A stretch of DNA of 64,000 bases, taken from Akkermansiaceae bacterium. Its GTDB lineage: Bacteria > Verrucomicrobiota > Verrucomicrobiia > Verrucomicrobiales > Akkermansiaceae. The notes under the pieces are model-generated. The model was given only the letters and a program-made list of their open reading frames with translations. It did not search any database and was not told where the DNA came from. The stretch lies in contig CAJIZY010000003.1 of NCBI GenBank assembly GCA_905181965.1, positions 154,717 through 218,716 on the forward strand. The letters are read 5' to 3'. Positions 48,069 through 57,755 of this stretch are shown in pieces (position 1 is the stretch's first letter; every line of letters begins with the position of its first letter). The position numbers were made by a program, and so were the translations under genes.

Positions 48069-49453
48069 TTTTTTGAGATAGGATTTCCGTAAGCGTCGAC
48101 CACGATTTGTGCTCCTTTGGAGACGGGAGGTTGCATCATTTTCACGATGACTTTTGCGAGCTTCGCTTTGGCAGCTTTCGCTTCGGGAGAGAGTTTGGCA
48201 GGATCAAGAAGCTCTTCCTTATAATCTACGCCATCGATCGCGAAGAGACGCCCATCTGAGAAGAGCTTATACTTATGGTCGAGGGCAAAGATCGCGCGGG
48301 AGAAAGCCATTTTATCCCAACCTGGTCTTGGGTCATACCAGAAGAAGGCCCAGTCACGGGGAGGTGCACCGGGGTGCTTATGAATCGCTGGAGCAAATGA
48401 AACACCATCGTGCTGCCAGTTTGGGGGGACCTTTTTGCCGGCAAGCTCGGCAAGGGTCGGAAGAAAGTCCGAGGGATCAATCAATTGAGAGGACACTTTC
48501 GGCTGAATCTGCCCCGGCCAACTCGCGATTAAAGGGACCCGAATTCCGCTTTGAATGGGTTCGGCTTTACCTCCTTCGACAAGCTTTCCATTGAGGCGAG
48601 AAGTCACCGACTTGTTGGTGCCATTATCAGAGTAAAACAAAATAAGGGTTTCTTTGGTGAGGCCAAGTTTCTCAATCCCATCAACTACCCTCCCCACAAT
48701 CGTATCCATATAAGCCACCATATCTGGAAAGTATTTGTCATCTTTCTCAAGCCTCCTTGAGGGATCCTTGTTCCAAATCTTGGAATTAGGGGTGGGGTTC
48801 ACCGGCCAATGCGGAAGAGCCATCGGATAATAAACAAAAGCTTTCTCATCTCTATTCTTTTTAAGGAAATCGAGAAGAAAATCGACTGCCAAATCCTCAC
48901 CGTATTTCCCTTCAACATTCTTATGAAGCTTTCCATTTCTCAGGAAAGTGGGATTGGCATAGCGCGATCCTTTGTCCTCGGTGTGCAGTGAGTGAAAAAG
49001 GGAATACTCATGAAACCCGGCGTCCTTCGGATGCATCCCGGTGCCCCGCCGTTTCTCGGCATTTGGAAAATCTGGCGGGTCATAAGATTGCAGCTGCCAC
49101 TTCCCCGAAATGCAGGTGCGATACCCAAAAGACTGCATAAGATGCCCAAAAGTTTTCTCCTCAGGGGGCAGAATCCCGAAATATTTCCAATTCCGATGAT
49201 TCTCCCGGCCCGTCATGATCTCTAGACGAGTTGGAGAGCACAGAGGCTGCGAATAGGCGTGAGTAAAACGAAGCCCATCGGCCGCAAGTTGATCGAGCCG
49301 CGGAGTCTTATAATCCGAACCACCATAACAGCCCAGTCCCTCGAGACCAATGTCGTCCGCCATGATCAGGACAATCTTCTTGGGAAGCATGGGGTGCCCC
49401 GCCAATGAGACCATTGCAGAGCAAGCAAGAACGATGAGGGTGCGAACAAGCAT
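48065..49453 (-). CDS. Sulfatase, arylsulfatase-type
   Basis: The 462-residue protein has a signal peptide (cleaved near AGH-P), the metal site LIMADDIGLEGLGCYGG and the motif C72-SPTR in PLCSPTRLEIMTGRENHRN, which can mature to formylglycine although threonine replaces the commoner serine. LILFYSDNGTNKS and HWPVNPT are further active-site pieces. It sits between two other sulfatase genes, 12 bases after the upstream one and overlapping the downstream start by ATGA. It probably acts in the periplasm or outside on a different sulfate position of the same polysaccharide, an inference from clustering of distinct sulfatases. Confidence 0.92.
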   Translation of the reverse strand: MLVRTLIVLACSAMVSLAGHPMLPKKIVLIMADDIGLEGLGCYGGSDYKTPRLDQLAADGLRFTHAYSQPLCSPTRLEIMTGRENHRNWKYFGILPPEEKTFGHLMQSFGYRTCISGKWQLQSYDPPDFPNAEKRRGTGMHPKDAGFHEYSLFHSLHTEDKGSRYANPTFLRNGKLHKNVEGKYGEDLAVDFLLDFLKKNRDEKAFVYYPMALPHWPVNPTPNSKIWNKDPSRRLEKDDKYFPDMVAYMDTIVGRVVDGIEKLGLTKETLILFYSDNGTNKSVTSRLNGKLVEGGKAEPIQSGIRVPLIASWPGQIQPKVSSQLIDPSDFLPTLAELAGKKVPPNWQHDGVSFAPAIHKHPGAPPRDWAFFWYDPRPGWDKMAFSRAIFALDHKYKLFSDGRLFAIDGVDYKEELLDPAKLSPEAKAAKAKLAKVIVKMMQPPVSKGAQIVVDAYGNPISKK

Positions 49454-49465
49454 AACAGTCGGTGA

Positions 49466-50851
49466 CTAGCGTTCGCTCTTCAACTTGAATCCTGGATGCT
49501 CGGAAGGAGTACGAAGCTGATCCATGAGCGTCGTCAACTCAGCCACTTTGCCGGAGTTCTTCTTCGAAAGATCGATCTTTTCCGATTGATCTTTTTTAAT
49601 GTTAAAAAGCTCGGCACGTGGATTTGCATCCTTGTTGGTATTGTAGAGAATCAACTTCCAGTCGCCCTTGAGAATAGCGCGCTTCCCTCCCCCTTCAAAA
49701 AATTCCCAATAGAGTTGCTCGTGCTTCTTTTGCTCGCCTTTCCCGAGGAGAGTCGGAACCAAGGAATATCCGTCCGTATCTGTCTGCTCCTCGGCGCCTG
49801 ACAGCTCGCGAACGGTGGGAGAAATATCCCAAAAGGCCGAAGGATGATTGCTGATCTCTCCCCCTTTGATCTTCCCGGGCCACCATGCAACCATCGGAAC
49901 TCTGACTCCGCCTTCATAAAGATCGCGCTTCCCGCCGCGGAGCAGGCCGCTGGAGTTAAAGCTATCGCGACGGTGGCCACCTTCCTGCATTGCCCCGTTG
50001 TCGCTCGAGAAAATCACGAGAGTATCCTGGGCAAGACCCAAGTCCTCCAGCTTCTTCAAAAGAAGTCCGACGTTGTGATCCATATAAGAAATCATGGCGG
50101 CGAAGGTCGTCTTCGGTTCGCGCTCGTAGGAATAATGAGGATGCTTATCCCGGGCGGGCAAAAGCTTCTCCTTGAGAATCGGGCGGTACTTCGCTTTCCA
50201 CTCTTCCTTGGCGCGGAGGCTAGCGTGTGGAACCTGCAGAGCGAGATGAAGAAAGAAAGGGCCATCCTTCTGCTTTTCAATATAATCAAGAGCCTCTTTG
50301 GTCACCATCGTCGATGAATAATGATCACCACCATGAAGGGTATTTTTCGGATACTTTACCTTCTCGGTATTTCGCCAAAGGTAGTCGGGGTAGTAAAAGT
50401 GGGCCGCTGTGTGTGAGGTATAGCCGAAGAAGTAGTCAAACCCCTTATCAATCACGAGCGCCGAGTCGTCGGTATTACAACCAAGTCCAGACTTTCCAAT
50501 TAAAGCCGTGTGATAACCAACTTTCTGGAGGGCTGCCGGAAAAATCGGATCCAGAGGATCGCGCCGCATTTGTAAGCTCCCATTGCCGCGAACATAAATA
50601 TGCCCAGTATGCTTCCCCTGAAGAAGAGCGCTTCTTGAGGGTGCACAGACTGTGCTTCCCGAATAATGGCGGGTAAACTTCATTCCTTCCTTCGCCATGC
50701 GGTCAAGGTTAGGAGTCTTGATGATGTTTTGCCCGTAGCAACCGAGATCGCCGTATCCGAGATCATCGGCAAGAATGTAGATGATGTTTGGCCTCCGCGC
50801 CGAAAGAGGAAGGGTAAGAGCAAGAACTAATAGGGAGATCAGTCGTTTCAT
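49466..50851 (-). CDS. Sulfatase, arylsulfatase A-like
   Basis: The start is taken as ATG 50851, giving 461 residues that begin with the signal MKRLISLLVLALTLPLSA; the longer frame from 50917 adds 22 residues before it. Metal site YILADDLGYGDLGCYGQ, then C69-APSR in GSTVCAPSRSALLQGKHTGH, then FSSDNGAMQEGGH and SGLLRGGKRDLYEGGVRVPM, which is the classic arylsulfatase block. It starts after a 224-base gap without a gene (50852-51075), so it may have its own promoter, and leads the three-sulfatase tail of the operon. GKHTGHIYVRGN is typical of polysaccharide-active members. Confidence 0.92.
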   Translation of the reverse strand: MKRLISLLVLALTLPLSARRPNIIYILADDLGYGDLGCYGQNIIKTPNLDRMAKEGMKFTRHYSGSTVCAPSRSALLQGKHTGHIYVRGNGSLQMRRDPLDPIFPAALQKVGYHTALIGKSGLGCNTDDSALVIDKGFDYFFGYTSHTAAHFYYPDYLWRNTEKVKYPKNTLHGGDHYSSTMVTKEALDYIEKQKDGPFFLHLALQVPHASLRAKEEWKAKYRPILKEKLLPARDKHPHYSYEREPKTTFAAMISYMDHNVGLLLKKLEDLGLAQDTLVIFSSDNGAMQEGGHRRDSFNSSGLLRGGKRDLYEGGVRVPMVAWWPGKIKGGEISNHPSAFWDISPTVRELSGAEEQTDTDGYSLVPTLLGKGEQKKHEQLYWEFFEGGGKRAILKGDWKLILYNTNKDANPRAELFNIKKDQSEKIDLSKKNSGKVAELTTLMDQLRTPSEHPGFKLKSER

Positions 50852-51075
50852 AAAATCTTTCGGAGAACCTAGGCGGTTTGGGAGGGAATGGGAAACCACG
50901 AAAATCGCAAATAACATTATGCAGTCAAAAAAACTGACCGGATTTTCTATTGTCTCTATGAACCCACTATTCGAAACGAAACCTGGCGAAAGCTCCCTCT
51001 GGAAAGAAAGCCCAATTTATGGATGACTCGCTTCTTTCTATCGCTAGAGATTCGAGGCAAAACCCCTTCACTAGT

Positions 51076-52320
51076 TCACCACCGCAGCACACCAGAACTG
51101 GTACTAAAGGCATCGGTTTCCATGCCCATTTCCTGAAGCATTCGGACGAAAAGATTACCAAGAGGAGTATTGTCGTTGCGATTGTGCGTGACGTAGCCGC
51201 CATGCTTCAGCCCTCCTCCTGCTAGGATGATCGGGTTGTTGCGAGGATCATGGGCAGCGGCATTTCCAAGATTACTTCCAAGAAGCGTCAGGGTCTGATC
51301 AAGAAGATTGGCGCCTGCCTCCTGATGTTCTTTCATGCGGTGGAGCAAATTGCCAAAACATCCCATAATCGCGCTCTCTATTTTGAAAAGCTGCGCGATT
51401 TTCTTGGGATCACGCCCGTGATGGGAAAGATTGTGGTGTTCCGCCGCCACTCCATTGATGAGAGGAATCCCATGATTATTCTGAATCACAATGCTGATCA
51501 CGCGGGATGAATCGGTTTGAATGATCAGAGGAACGAGTTGGAACAGCAATTCGATGCGCCCGACAAGATCCGCTTTATCGGCGATGTCTTCCGGAACCGG
51601 ACTTTTGACACTTGGCTTTGGCCGATCCATCCACGCTCCGGCTTCCGACAAATTGCGTTCGGCTTCGCGAACCGCTTCAAAGTATGCTTCGAGTCGTTCC
51701 TGATCACTGGATGAGGATTTGCGAAGAATACGACTACGTTGATCCCCGAGTGAATCAAGAATGCTGCGACCGTCTCTCAGTTTTTCTTTCTCCCGGGCCA
51801 CTTGATGCGGCTTCCCCTGCAAAAACAATTTCGAGAAGATTTCGGAAGGCCGGTCCATCGCGGGAATCATGACTCCGTTCTCGGTGTAGGACTGGCTCAT
51901 CGCTCCATCACTACTCAGAGACAAAGAAGGAAAGCGAGTGGTGTATCCCAGCTTGCCCGACGCGTATTGATCAACAGACATCGAGTTCTGGAACCCATCC
52001 CGTCCGGGATTGCGCGCCGCACTCAGCCAGGTCATCTCACATTGGTGCTCTCCCCCTTGATCTGGATGGGATAAGCCGGAAAAGACCGTCAGATCGTCAC
52101 GATGTTCCTTGAGCAGGGAAAGATAGTCGGAAGCCTCGTAATTTACTCCTGGATTCGCGGGATAAAAAGCAGGTGGATAAAAGCCCAGTGTGTTGCAAAT
52201 AAACAAGGCCCTCTTCGGTGGTGCCTCAGCGGATTTTCCAAAGACCTCCAGCCAAGGAATTGCCAACGAGACACCAGAGTTCCGGAGGAATGTTCTGCGA
52301 TTAAGATTACGTGTATTCAT
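51076..52320 (-). CDS. DUF1552 protein, copy 3
   Basis: From ATG 52320 the protein is 414 residues and begins NLNRRTFLRNSGVSLAIPWLE, a Tat-type export signal; an upstream start at 52365 lies inside the preceding gene and is rejected. DUF1552 blocks: RALFICNTLGFYPPAFYP, LTVFSGLSHPD, GEHQCEMTWLSAAR, SMSVDQYASGKLGYTTRFPS, the helix DQERLEAYFEAVREAERNL, IVIQNNHGIPLINGV, ANLLDQTLTLLGSNLGNA and LGNLFVRMLQEMGM. It starts 7 bases after the DUF1592 copy 3 stop. The protein is slightly shorter than its two paralogues. It closes the upstream half of the sulfatase operon. Confidence 0.9.
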   Translation of the reverse strand: MNTRNLNRRTFLRNSGVSLAIPWLEVFGKSAEAPPKRALFICNTLGFYPPAFYPANPGVNYEASDYLSLLKEHRDDLTVFSGLSHPDQGGEHQCEMTWLSAARNPGRDGFQNSMSVDQYASGKLGYTTRFPSLSLSSDGAMSQSYTENGVMIPAMDRPSEIFSKLFLQGKPHQVAREKEKLRDGRSILDSLGDQRSRILRKSSSSDQERLEAYFEAVREAERNLSEAGAWMDRPKPSVKSPVPEDIADKADLVGRIELLFQLVPLIIQTDSSRVISIVIQNNHGIPLINGVAAEHHNLSHHGRDPKKIAQLFKIESAIMGCFGNLLHRMKEHQEAGANLLDQTLTLLGSNLGNAAAHDPRNNPIILAGGGLKHGGYVTHNRNDNTPLGNLFVRMLQEMGMETDAFSTSSGVLRW

Positions 52321-52327
52321 GGCTTTA

Positions 52328-54733
52328 TCACTTGTTGCGAAACATCTTACTTTGCACCACGGCATGAATCATTCCGCGGATCGGATATCCCTCGCGCCCT
52401 GCCTGCTCGAGAATCTGGTCGCGCTCTTTACGATCCGCAAATTCTACTTCCGCCCCTGTGGAGTAGGCGATCAATTGATTGAGGAAATGACGAGCAAGCT
52501 GATCTTCCTTTGGCTTCATCAGCCGTTTGAAATCCCGGATCCCGGCAAAGGGTTCGCCTTCACTTGTTTCCCCGGAGGCATCAACTGGGAGTCCTAAGCG
52601 GTATTCGCGAACCGGGCGCCCAAAGAGTTTCGTCAAAGGCCGGTCGCCCTGCCCTGTCGATCGATATCGACTTCGGAATCCGCCGATGGGATCAAAGCTC
52701 TCCAGTGCAAATCCCGGTGGATCAATTTCGCGGTGACAACGGTTGCAGCTTTCCATTTCCCGATGAGCAGCAGCTCCTCCCGAATCGTGGTGGCTCCCCG
52801 CGTGTCCGGTTCGACCGCTGCCGACTCCCGGAGGCGGCGGACTGGGTGGGGTGCCGAGCAGGTTTGCGAGGACAAAGCTCCCCCGCGGCACGGGCGAGGT
52901 GTTGGTGCCGTTGGCAGTGACTTTCAAGATACTCGCCTGGGTCAGAAGACCACCCCGGGGGCTCTCCGCGGGCAAAGTCACTTTCCTGAAATCCAGTCCC
53001 TGGACGCCAGGAATTCCGTAATGCTCGGCGAGCCGACGATTCAAAAAAGTGAAATCCGAATCGATGAACTCCTGCACGCCAAGATCACTTCGTATCATCT
53101 CGGAGAAAAAGCGGCGAGTCTCCTCTAGCATCGCTTGCCTAAGAACATCATCATACTCGGGATACAGTTTCTCATCTGGAGTCGTGGCATCGATGTCTTT
53201 CAGCTCGAGCCATTGATCGAGGAAGTCTTCGACAAAGCGCTGCGCCTTCTCGTCCGCAAGCATCCGATTGACTTCGTTAGTGAGAACCGCCCGATCATTC
53301 AGTCGGCCTCCGGCAGCGAGAAACAAGAGCTGATCATCGGGCAGACTCTTCCAGAGAAGATATGAAAGCCTCGTCGCCAGGGCATAATCGTCAAGTGGGC
53401 CGGGTGCGGCCTCGTGATAGAGAAACTCAGGCGAACTCAACAGGGCACGCAGGACGACTCGAAGCCCTTCCTCAAAACCACGACCGCTCTCAAGCACCGG
53501 TTTCGCAAGCGCCGCCCAAGCTTTGGGCTCAGTATCCCGGAGTGGACGTCGTAAGGCACGTGGTCCAATCCGGCTCACTATCTCTTTAATTTGCTCCATC
53601 GGGCTTTTCCCGAGAACGATGGCGTAATTGCCTTTCGGACCGGCTCGAAACTCAACGTCACCGAGCAGCTTCCGAGTGCGTTCAGGAGGCCATTGTTTCT
53701 CAAGCGGGCCCTCCAGCGTAAGACGGCGAATCGCGACTCCTTCGCCACGATAATCTCTAGCGCCGACCGCCAACACCTTTCGACCATTTGGGTCACAGTC
53801 GAGATCAGCAGGTGCCAGGTAGAAGTAATCGCCCGGAGTAAAGTAGTGTTCAACTTCGACCTGCCTTGGTTTCCCCGGATTGAGTTGCCAGCTGCCGATC
53901 AACTCACGAACCCCGCCCAGATCGTTCCCCCGGTAAATGCAAAAGGTGACAGGAGTCCTTGCTTGAAAAGCATGCGCTTCTGCCTTGATGTGATACCGCC
54001 CCGGCACCTTGAAGCGGATGCCCATATTGTTGCTCTGAGTGGTGTGCGGGCGGTCGTCAAAAATCACGAGTGCGTCCTTTTTTCGCTTCACAGTATTGCC
54101 GCCGCGTCGCAGCTCCCTTTTAAACCACATCTGGAGATAAGGATGATTAGGGTAATCGATCAGGCGTGGTTTGCGATCAGGTCTCGGTCGTAGTTCGATG
54201 GTCTCGTCGATCGCTTGGTCTGCCGCCGCAAGATAGCTGCGGATGTGAACCGTGGAAATACCTTGATCCGCAGCAATCGTGTCGAAGGTGGAGGTCGTGC
54301 TTTCCGGCGGTAGCTTCGAAGCAAGATCGCCACCAATACCGAGCAGGTCGTGCAAGGTATATTCGTACTCGGTCCGTGTCAGACGCCGAACCGGAGCTCG
54401 TCCGTCCTTGATCTGCTTCGCCAAACTTGTTTCGCGAAGGTGTTTATGAAGCGTTGCCAGCGCCTTGTTCTTAATTACACGATCTGGACGTTTTTTCTTC
54501 TTGGGCGGCATCTCGCCACTGTCGACTTGGTCAAAAATTTTCACCCATTGCCGAAAGGTGTTGGGATCCGATAGATCATGCCCGATCTTTTCCAGATTGA
54601 GCGGCGTATCGGTATTCGCATCATGGCAATCGATGCAGGAAGCTTCCACCAAGGGAGCCCATGCCTCCTTGAAAGCCTGTCCATAAATTGGCAGGGCAAA
54701 AAATAGAAGAGCGATGGTTAAAAATTGATTCAT
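52328..54733 (-). CDS. DUF1592-family diheme cytochrome-like protein, copy 3
   Basis: The 801-residue protein has a signal peptide (about 1-19) and then PSCyt1 with CIDCH (33-37) and SGEMPPKKKKRP, DUF1587 (RLTRTEYEYTLHDLLGIGG), a carbohydrate-binding-like middle (MGIRFKVPGRYHIKAEAHAF), DUF1595/1592 (LATRLSYLLWKSLPDDQLL), DUF1588 with CNRCH (about 663-667) in HREIDPPGFALESF, and DUF1585 (IAYSTGAEVEFADR). Its ATG overlaps the stop of the upstream double sulfatase by four bases, so translation is coupled, and the DUF1552 partner follows 7 bases later. This ties the cytochrome pair directly to sulfated-glycan degradation. Confidence 0.92.
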   Translation of the reverse strand: MNQFLTIALLFFALPIYGQAFKEAWAPLVEASCIDCHDANTDTPLNLEKIGHDLSDPNTFRQWVKIFDQVDSGEMPPKKKKRPDRVIKNKALATLHKHLRETSLAKQIKDGRAPVRRLTRTEYEYTLHDLLGIGGDLASKLPPESTTSTFDTIAADQGISTVHIRSYLAAADQAIDETIELRPRPDRKPRLIDYPNHPYLQMWFKRELRRGGNTVKRKKDALVIFDDRPHTTQSNNMGIRFKVPGRYHIKAEAHAFQARTPVTFCIYRGNDLGGVRELIGSWQLNPGKPRQVEVEHYFTPGDYFYLAPADLDCDPNGRKVLAVGARDYRGEGVAIRRLTLEGPLEKQWPPERTRKLLGDVEFRAGPKGNYAIVLGKSPMEQIKEIVSRIGPRALRRPLRDTEPKAWAALAKPVLESGRGFEEGLRVVLRALLSSPEFLYHEAAPGPLDDYALATRLSYLLWKSLPDDQLLFLAAGGRLNDRAVLTNEVNRMLADEKAQRFVEDFLDQWLELKDIDATTPDEKLYPEYDDVLRQAMLEETRRFFSEMIRSDLGVQEFIDSDFTFLNRRLAEHYGIPGVQGLDFRKVTLPAESPRGGLLTQASILKVTANGTNTSPVPRGSFVLANLLGTPPSPPPPGVGSGRTGHAGSHHDSGGAAAHREMESCNRCHREIDPPGFALESFDPIGGFRSRYRSTGQGDRPLTKLFGRPVREYRLGLPVDASGETSEGEPFAGIRDFKRLMKPKEDQLARHFLNQLIAYSTGAEVEFADRKERDQILEQAGREGYPIRGMIHAVVQSKMFRNK

Positions 54734-57660
54734 TTTGAGGGCCAGTCCGGCGCATCGGTCATGACGTCCTTGTAGAGCGTCAGCAGCTTATTCTTTAGAC
54801 GATTGGTAACTCCCGGGCGCTGCTTTGAAATATCCTTTTTTTGAAACGGATCAGCCTTTAAGTCGTAAAGTGCGAATCGACTGAAACCACCTTTTTTGAT
54901 GATTGGGATCCACGCTTCCTGGAAGGTTCTTAAACGAACGAACTCGTTCTTCAGTCGCTTGTATTCGGGGCTGGTGAAGGTTGTGTTGCTGACGCGGGAA
55001 GCTAGATTGGGCATCGATGGATCAATGTCCGCCAACTTGGCCATCTCCTGCAACAACTCGTTTTTCCTGACCTGATTTTCAGGTAATTTGTAACCACGGT
55101 AACCCATTAGCGTGTAATTGCCTTCCCGCAGGGTGGCCAGATGGCCCGATGAAGGGGCCAGCCACAACATGGGTTGAGAGCGCTTAAACGTTCCTTTCTC
55201 AATCAGTAAAGGTGACAGGTCGGAGCCATCGAGGTGCACGCCTTTGGGTTTATCAATGCCAGCTAAGCCGCAGATGGTAGGCAACAAATCAACCGCTCCC
55301 GATGGCGTGCTTTCAATCCGGCCGCCGCGAACGCCATCGGGCCAGAAGAAAATGCCGGGCGAACGCAAACCACCTTGGAAATTTGAGCCCTTGTTGCCGG
55401 TTAATCCGCCATTGCGATCGGCCCGGTAGCTCCCGTGGTCGGAGGAATAGATGATCAACGTGTTGTCCAGCTGGCCTGTTTCCTTGAGCTTTGCAACGAG
55501 GCGACCAATCGCGCGATCAGTATTGTCGACCGTGGCCGAATAAATGGCGGCTTCATCCTTGGGGTCTCCATAGATCGACGTGATCTCAACGGGTGCCGCG
55601 AGGGTGGCATGAGGCTCGTTGAACCAGATGTTCATAAAGAACGGCTCATCGGGATTTGCCTTGGTTTCCAACCAGTTGATCGCATCACTGACGACGATCT
55701 GGCAGGAGTAACCTTTCATCGGCCCGACTCGCTTGCCGTTGCGCATAAAGTTCGTGGGATTCCTGTGAGTGGGATTTGCGCCATTAGACAAGCCAAACCA
55801 GTAGTCAAAACCGTGATCCTGGAGGGAAGGCTTTTTCCGTTTACCGGAGGTCATCCCGACGTGCCACTTGCCGAAGTGGGCCGTTCCATAACCAGCCTGT
55901 TGCAATACTTCGGCGATCGTTACTTCACGCTTCAGGAGATGCATATCGTGCATGTGATCCTGCAGGACACCATAGATTCCCGTTCGTAAATGTTGTCGTC
56001 CCGTCAGCAAGGTCGCCCGCGAAGGTGAGCAAATCGCGGCGCCAGCATGAAAGTCAGTGAACTTGACGCCCTTCGCAGCCAAGTCATCGAGCACCGGTGT
56101 CTTCACCGGCCCTCCATAGCAGCCAAGGTCTTTCGACCCCAGGTCATCAGCCAAAAGCACGACGACATTCGGTCGCTTCCGAACATCTTGTTTCACCGTA
56201 GGGGCTTTGACATGTTGGGTGTTTTGAGGAAGCCATTTCTTGAGTCGGGTTTTTGCGTCGGCAAACCGCTGATCATTGGCGAGATTCTTCCACTGGTGCG
56301 GATCTTTGGCGGCATCGTAGAGCTCTTCACCGCCATCGGCATAAGTGATGTAATGCCATTGTTTGGAACGAACGGCATGATCGTCGCGGTGACTAATCAC
56401 CGCCGGAGTTTCCCACTCGCTTTCCGGCAGGCGAAGCAAGGGCACAAGACTGCGTCCATCCAATCCATCCCGCTTCGGTAATCCACAGAGCTCGACAAGG
56501 GTGGGATACAAATCAATCAAGCTCACTGGCTGCTTGCATCTCTTGCCTTGAACCGCTCCAAAGTCCGGAGAGGAGATGATCAGCGGCGTTTTCGCTCCAT
56601 CCTCCCACAGAGTGAGTTTGGAAATACGATTTTTCTCACCAATGTGAAAACCATGATCTCCCCAAAAAACCACGATGGTGTTATCGACGTGTTCACTTTT
56701 CTCCAAGGCATCCAGCACGACCCCAACACAGGCATCCGCGAAAGAACACGACGCCAGATACCCCTGAACCGCATGCTTCCATTCACCATGCTCTTGGATG
56801 ACGCCAAAGGCCTGGCTCCCGCCGGTCTGTCGACGCCCCCTTGTCGGAACGTCGTTCAAATCGTTTTCAAGTGTGACCGGCAGCTCAATTTCGCCCAAGG
56901 GGTGCATGTCGAAGTATTTCTGTGGCGCATACCAACGGAGGTGCGGACGAAAGATACCGCACGCCAGAAAGAAGGGCTTTTCGTGATCGCGCCGCAGGAA
57001 CGCAGCCGCGCCCTCGGCCGTTTCCCAGTCGGCAGTTTCTTCTTCGGAAATAGCCAGAGGCATCCAATCCGCCCAATCTTTATAGTAGTCGAGAGTGAAC
57101 TCGTCGCTCATCCCGTGCAGTAACCGGAGTCCGTTTCCAGGAAAAGGCGTTCCTGTTTTGGTCGAATATTGATGATCCCACGATAAGGGATCCGAAAACT
57201 TGCCGTGTGCTTGGTGGAAAATCTTTCCACCGGTCACAGCCGTGTATCCATGCTGACGAAAGTACTGCGGGACCGTCACCCAATCCCTGAACTCAGGTTT
57301 ATCCCGGAACCACGAAGTTGCTCCGGGACGATCATGGGTTCCACCGTTGCCCCAGACTCCAATTGTCGATGCCCGCAATCCGGTCATCGTCGCCATCCGT
57401 GAGGGATTGCATAAAGGCGACGAACAATACGCCTGCTCGAATAGGACCCCCTTTGATGCGAGACGATCGATATTGGGAGTCCTGGCCTGGGGATGCCCTC
57501 CAAGGCAACCAACCCAGTCGTTGAGATCATCAACTGCGATGAAGAGGACGTTTGGCCTATTGATCGAGGTGTCTGCCCAAACTTGTTTGAAGCCAAGGAT
57601 CGAAACAACAAAGATGGCGATCGCCAGTTTGGCTTTGGTCTCAATCGGATAAGATTTCAT
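54730..57660 (-). CDS. Tandem double-sulfatase fusion protein
   Basis: From ATG 57660 the protein is 976 residues and starts with a signal peptide (about 1-29); the longer frame from 57699 is rejected. Two complete sulfatase domains follow in one chain. Domain 1 (about 35-490) is iduronate-2-sulfatase-like, with AVDDLNDWVGCLGG, C84-NPSR and FWGDHGFHIGEKNR. Domain 2 (about 500-976) is arylsulfatase-like, with LLADDLGSKDLGCYGG, C544-SPSR, YSSDHGSYRADRNG and GSNFQGGLRSPGIFFWPD. Both formylglycine sites and metal sites look intact, so one protein may remove two different sulfates. It leads the operon with DUF1592 copy 3, overlapping that start by four bases. Most sulfatases are single-domain, near 480-550 residues. 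Confidence 0.92.
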   Translation of the reverse strand: MKSYPIETKAKLAIAIFVVSILGFKQVWADTSINRPNVLFIAVDDLNDWVGCLGGHPQARTPNIDRLASKGVLFEQAYCSSPLCNPSRMATMTGLRASTIGVWGNGGTHDRPGATSWFRDKPEFRDWVTVPQYFRQHGYTAVTGGKIFHQAHGKFSDPLSWDHQYSTKTGTPFPGNGLRLLHGMSDEFTLDYYKDWADWMPLAISEEETADWETAEGAAAFLRRDHEKPFFLACGIFRPHLRWYAPQKYFDMHPLGEIELPVTLENDLNDVPTRGRRQTGGSQAFGVIQEHGEWKHAVQGYLASCSFADACVGVVLDALEKSEHVDNTIVVFWGDHGFHIGEKNRISKLTLWEDGAKTPLIISSPDFGAVQGKRCKQPVSLIDLYPTLVELCGLPKRDGLDGRSLVPLLRLPESEWETPAVISHRDDHAVRSKQWHYITYADGGEELYDAAKDPHQWKNLANDQRFADAKTRLKKWLPQNTQHVKAPTVKQDVRKRPNVVVLLADDLGSKDLGCYGGPVKTPVLDDLAAKGVKFTDFHAGAAICSPSRATLLTGRQHLRTGIYGVLQDHMHDMHLLKREVTIAEVLQQAGYGTAHFGKWHVGMTSGKRKKPSLQDHGFDYWFGLSNGANPTHRNPTNFMRNGKRVGPMKGYSCQIVVSDAINWLETKANPDEPFFMNIWFNEPHATLAAPVEITSIYGDPKDEAAIYSATVDNTDRAIGRLVAKLKETGQLDNTLIIYSSDHGSYRADRNGGLTGNKGSNFQGGLRSPGIFFWPDGVRGGRIESTPSGAVDLLPTICGLAGIDKPKGVHLDGSDLSPLLIEKGTFKRSQPMLWLAPSSGHLATLREGNYTLMGYRGYKLPENQVRKNELLQEMAKLADIDPSMPNLASRVSNTTFTSPEYKRLKNEFVRLRTFQEAWIPIIKKGGFSRFALYDLKADPFQKKDISKQRPGVTNRLKNKLLTLYKDVMTDAPDWPSK

Positions 57661-57755
57661 TTCGCTTCGGTGAAAATTTTGTGAGGAAAAGTGACTCACT
57701 TTGTTACGTCTTCGAAGTGTGGATAACGATAGTCAGATTTTAATCTTAATGAGAA

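Noticed and set aside
53591..54193. A 200-residue rightward open frame
   Set aside because: It lies wholly antisense to DUF1592 copy 3, which has clear heme and family motifs, and shows no recognisable motifs itself.
55435..57123. Long rightward open frames of 184, 144 and 191 residues
   Set aside because: They are antisense to the double sulfatase gene and their sequence is a by-product of its codon use.
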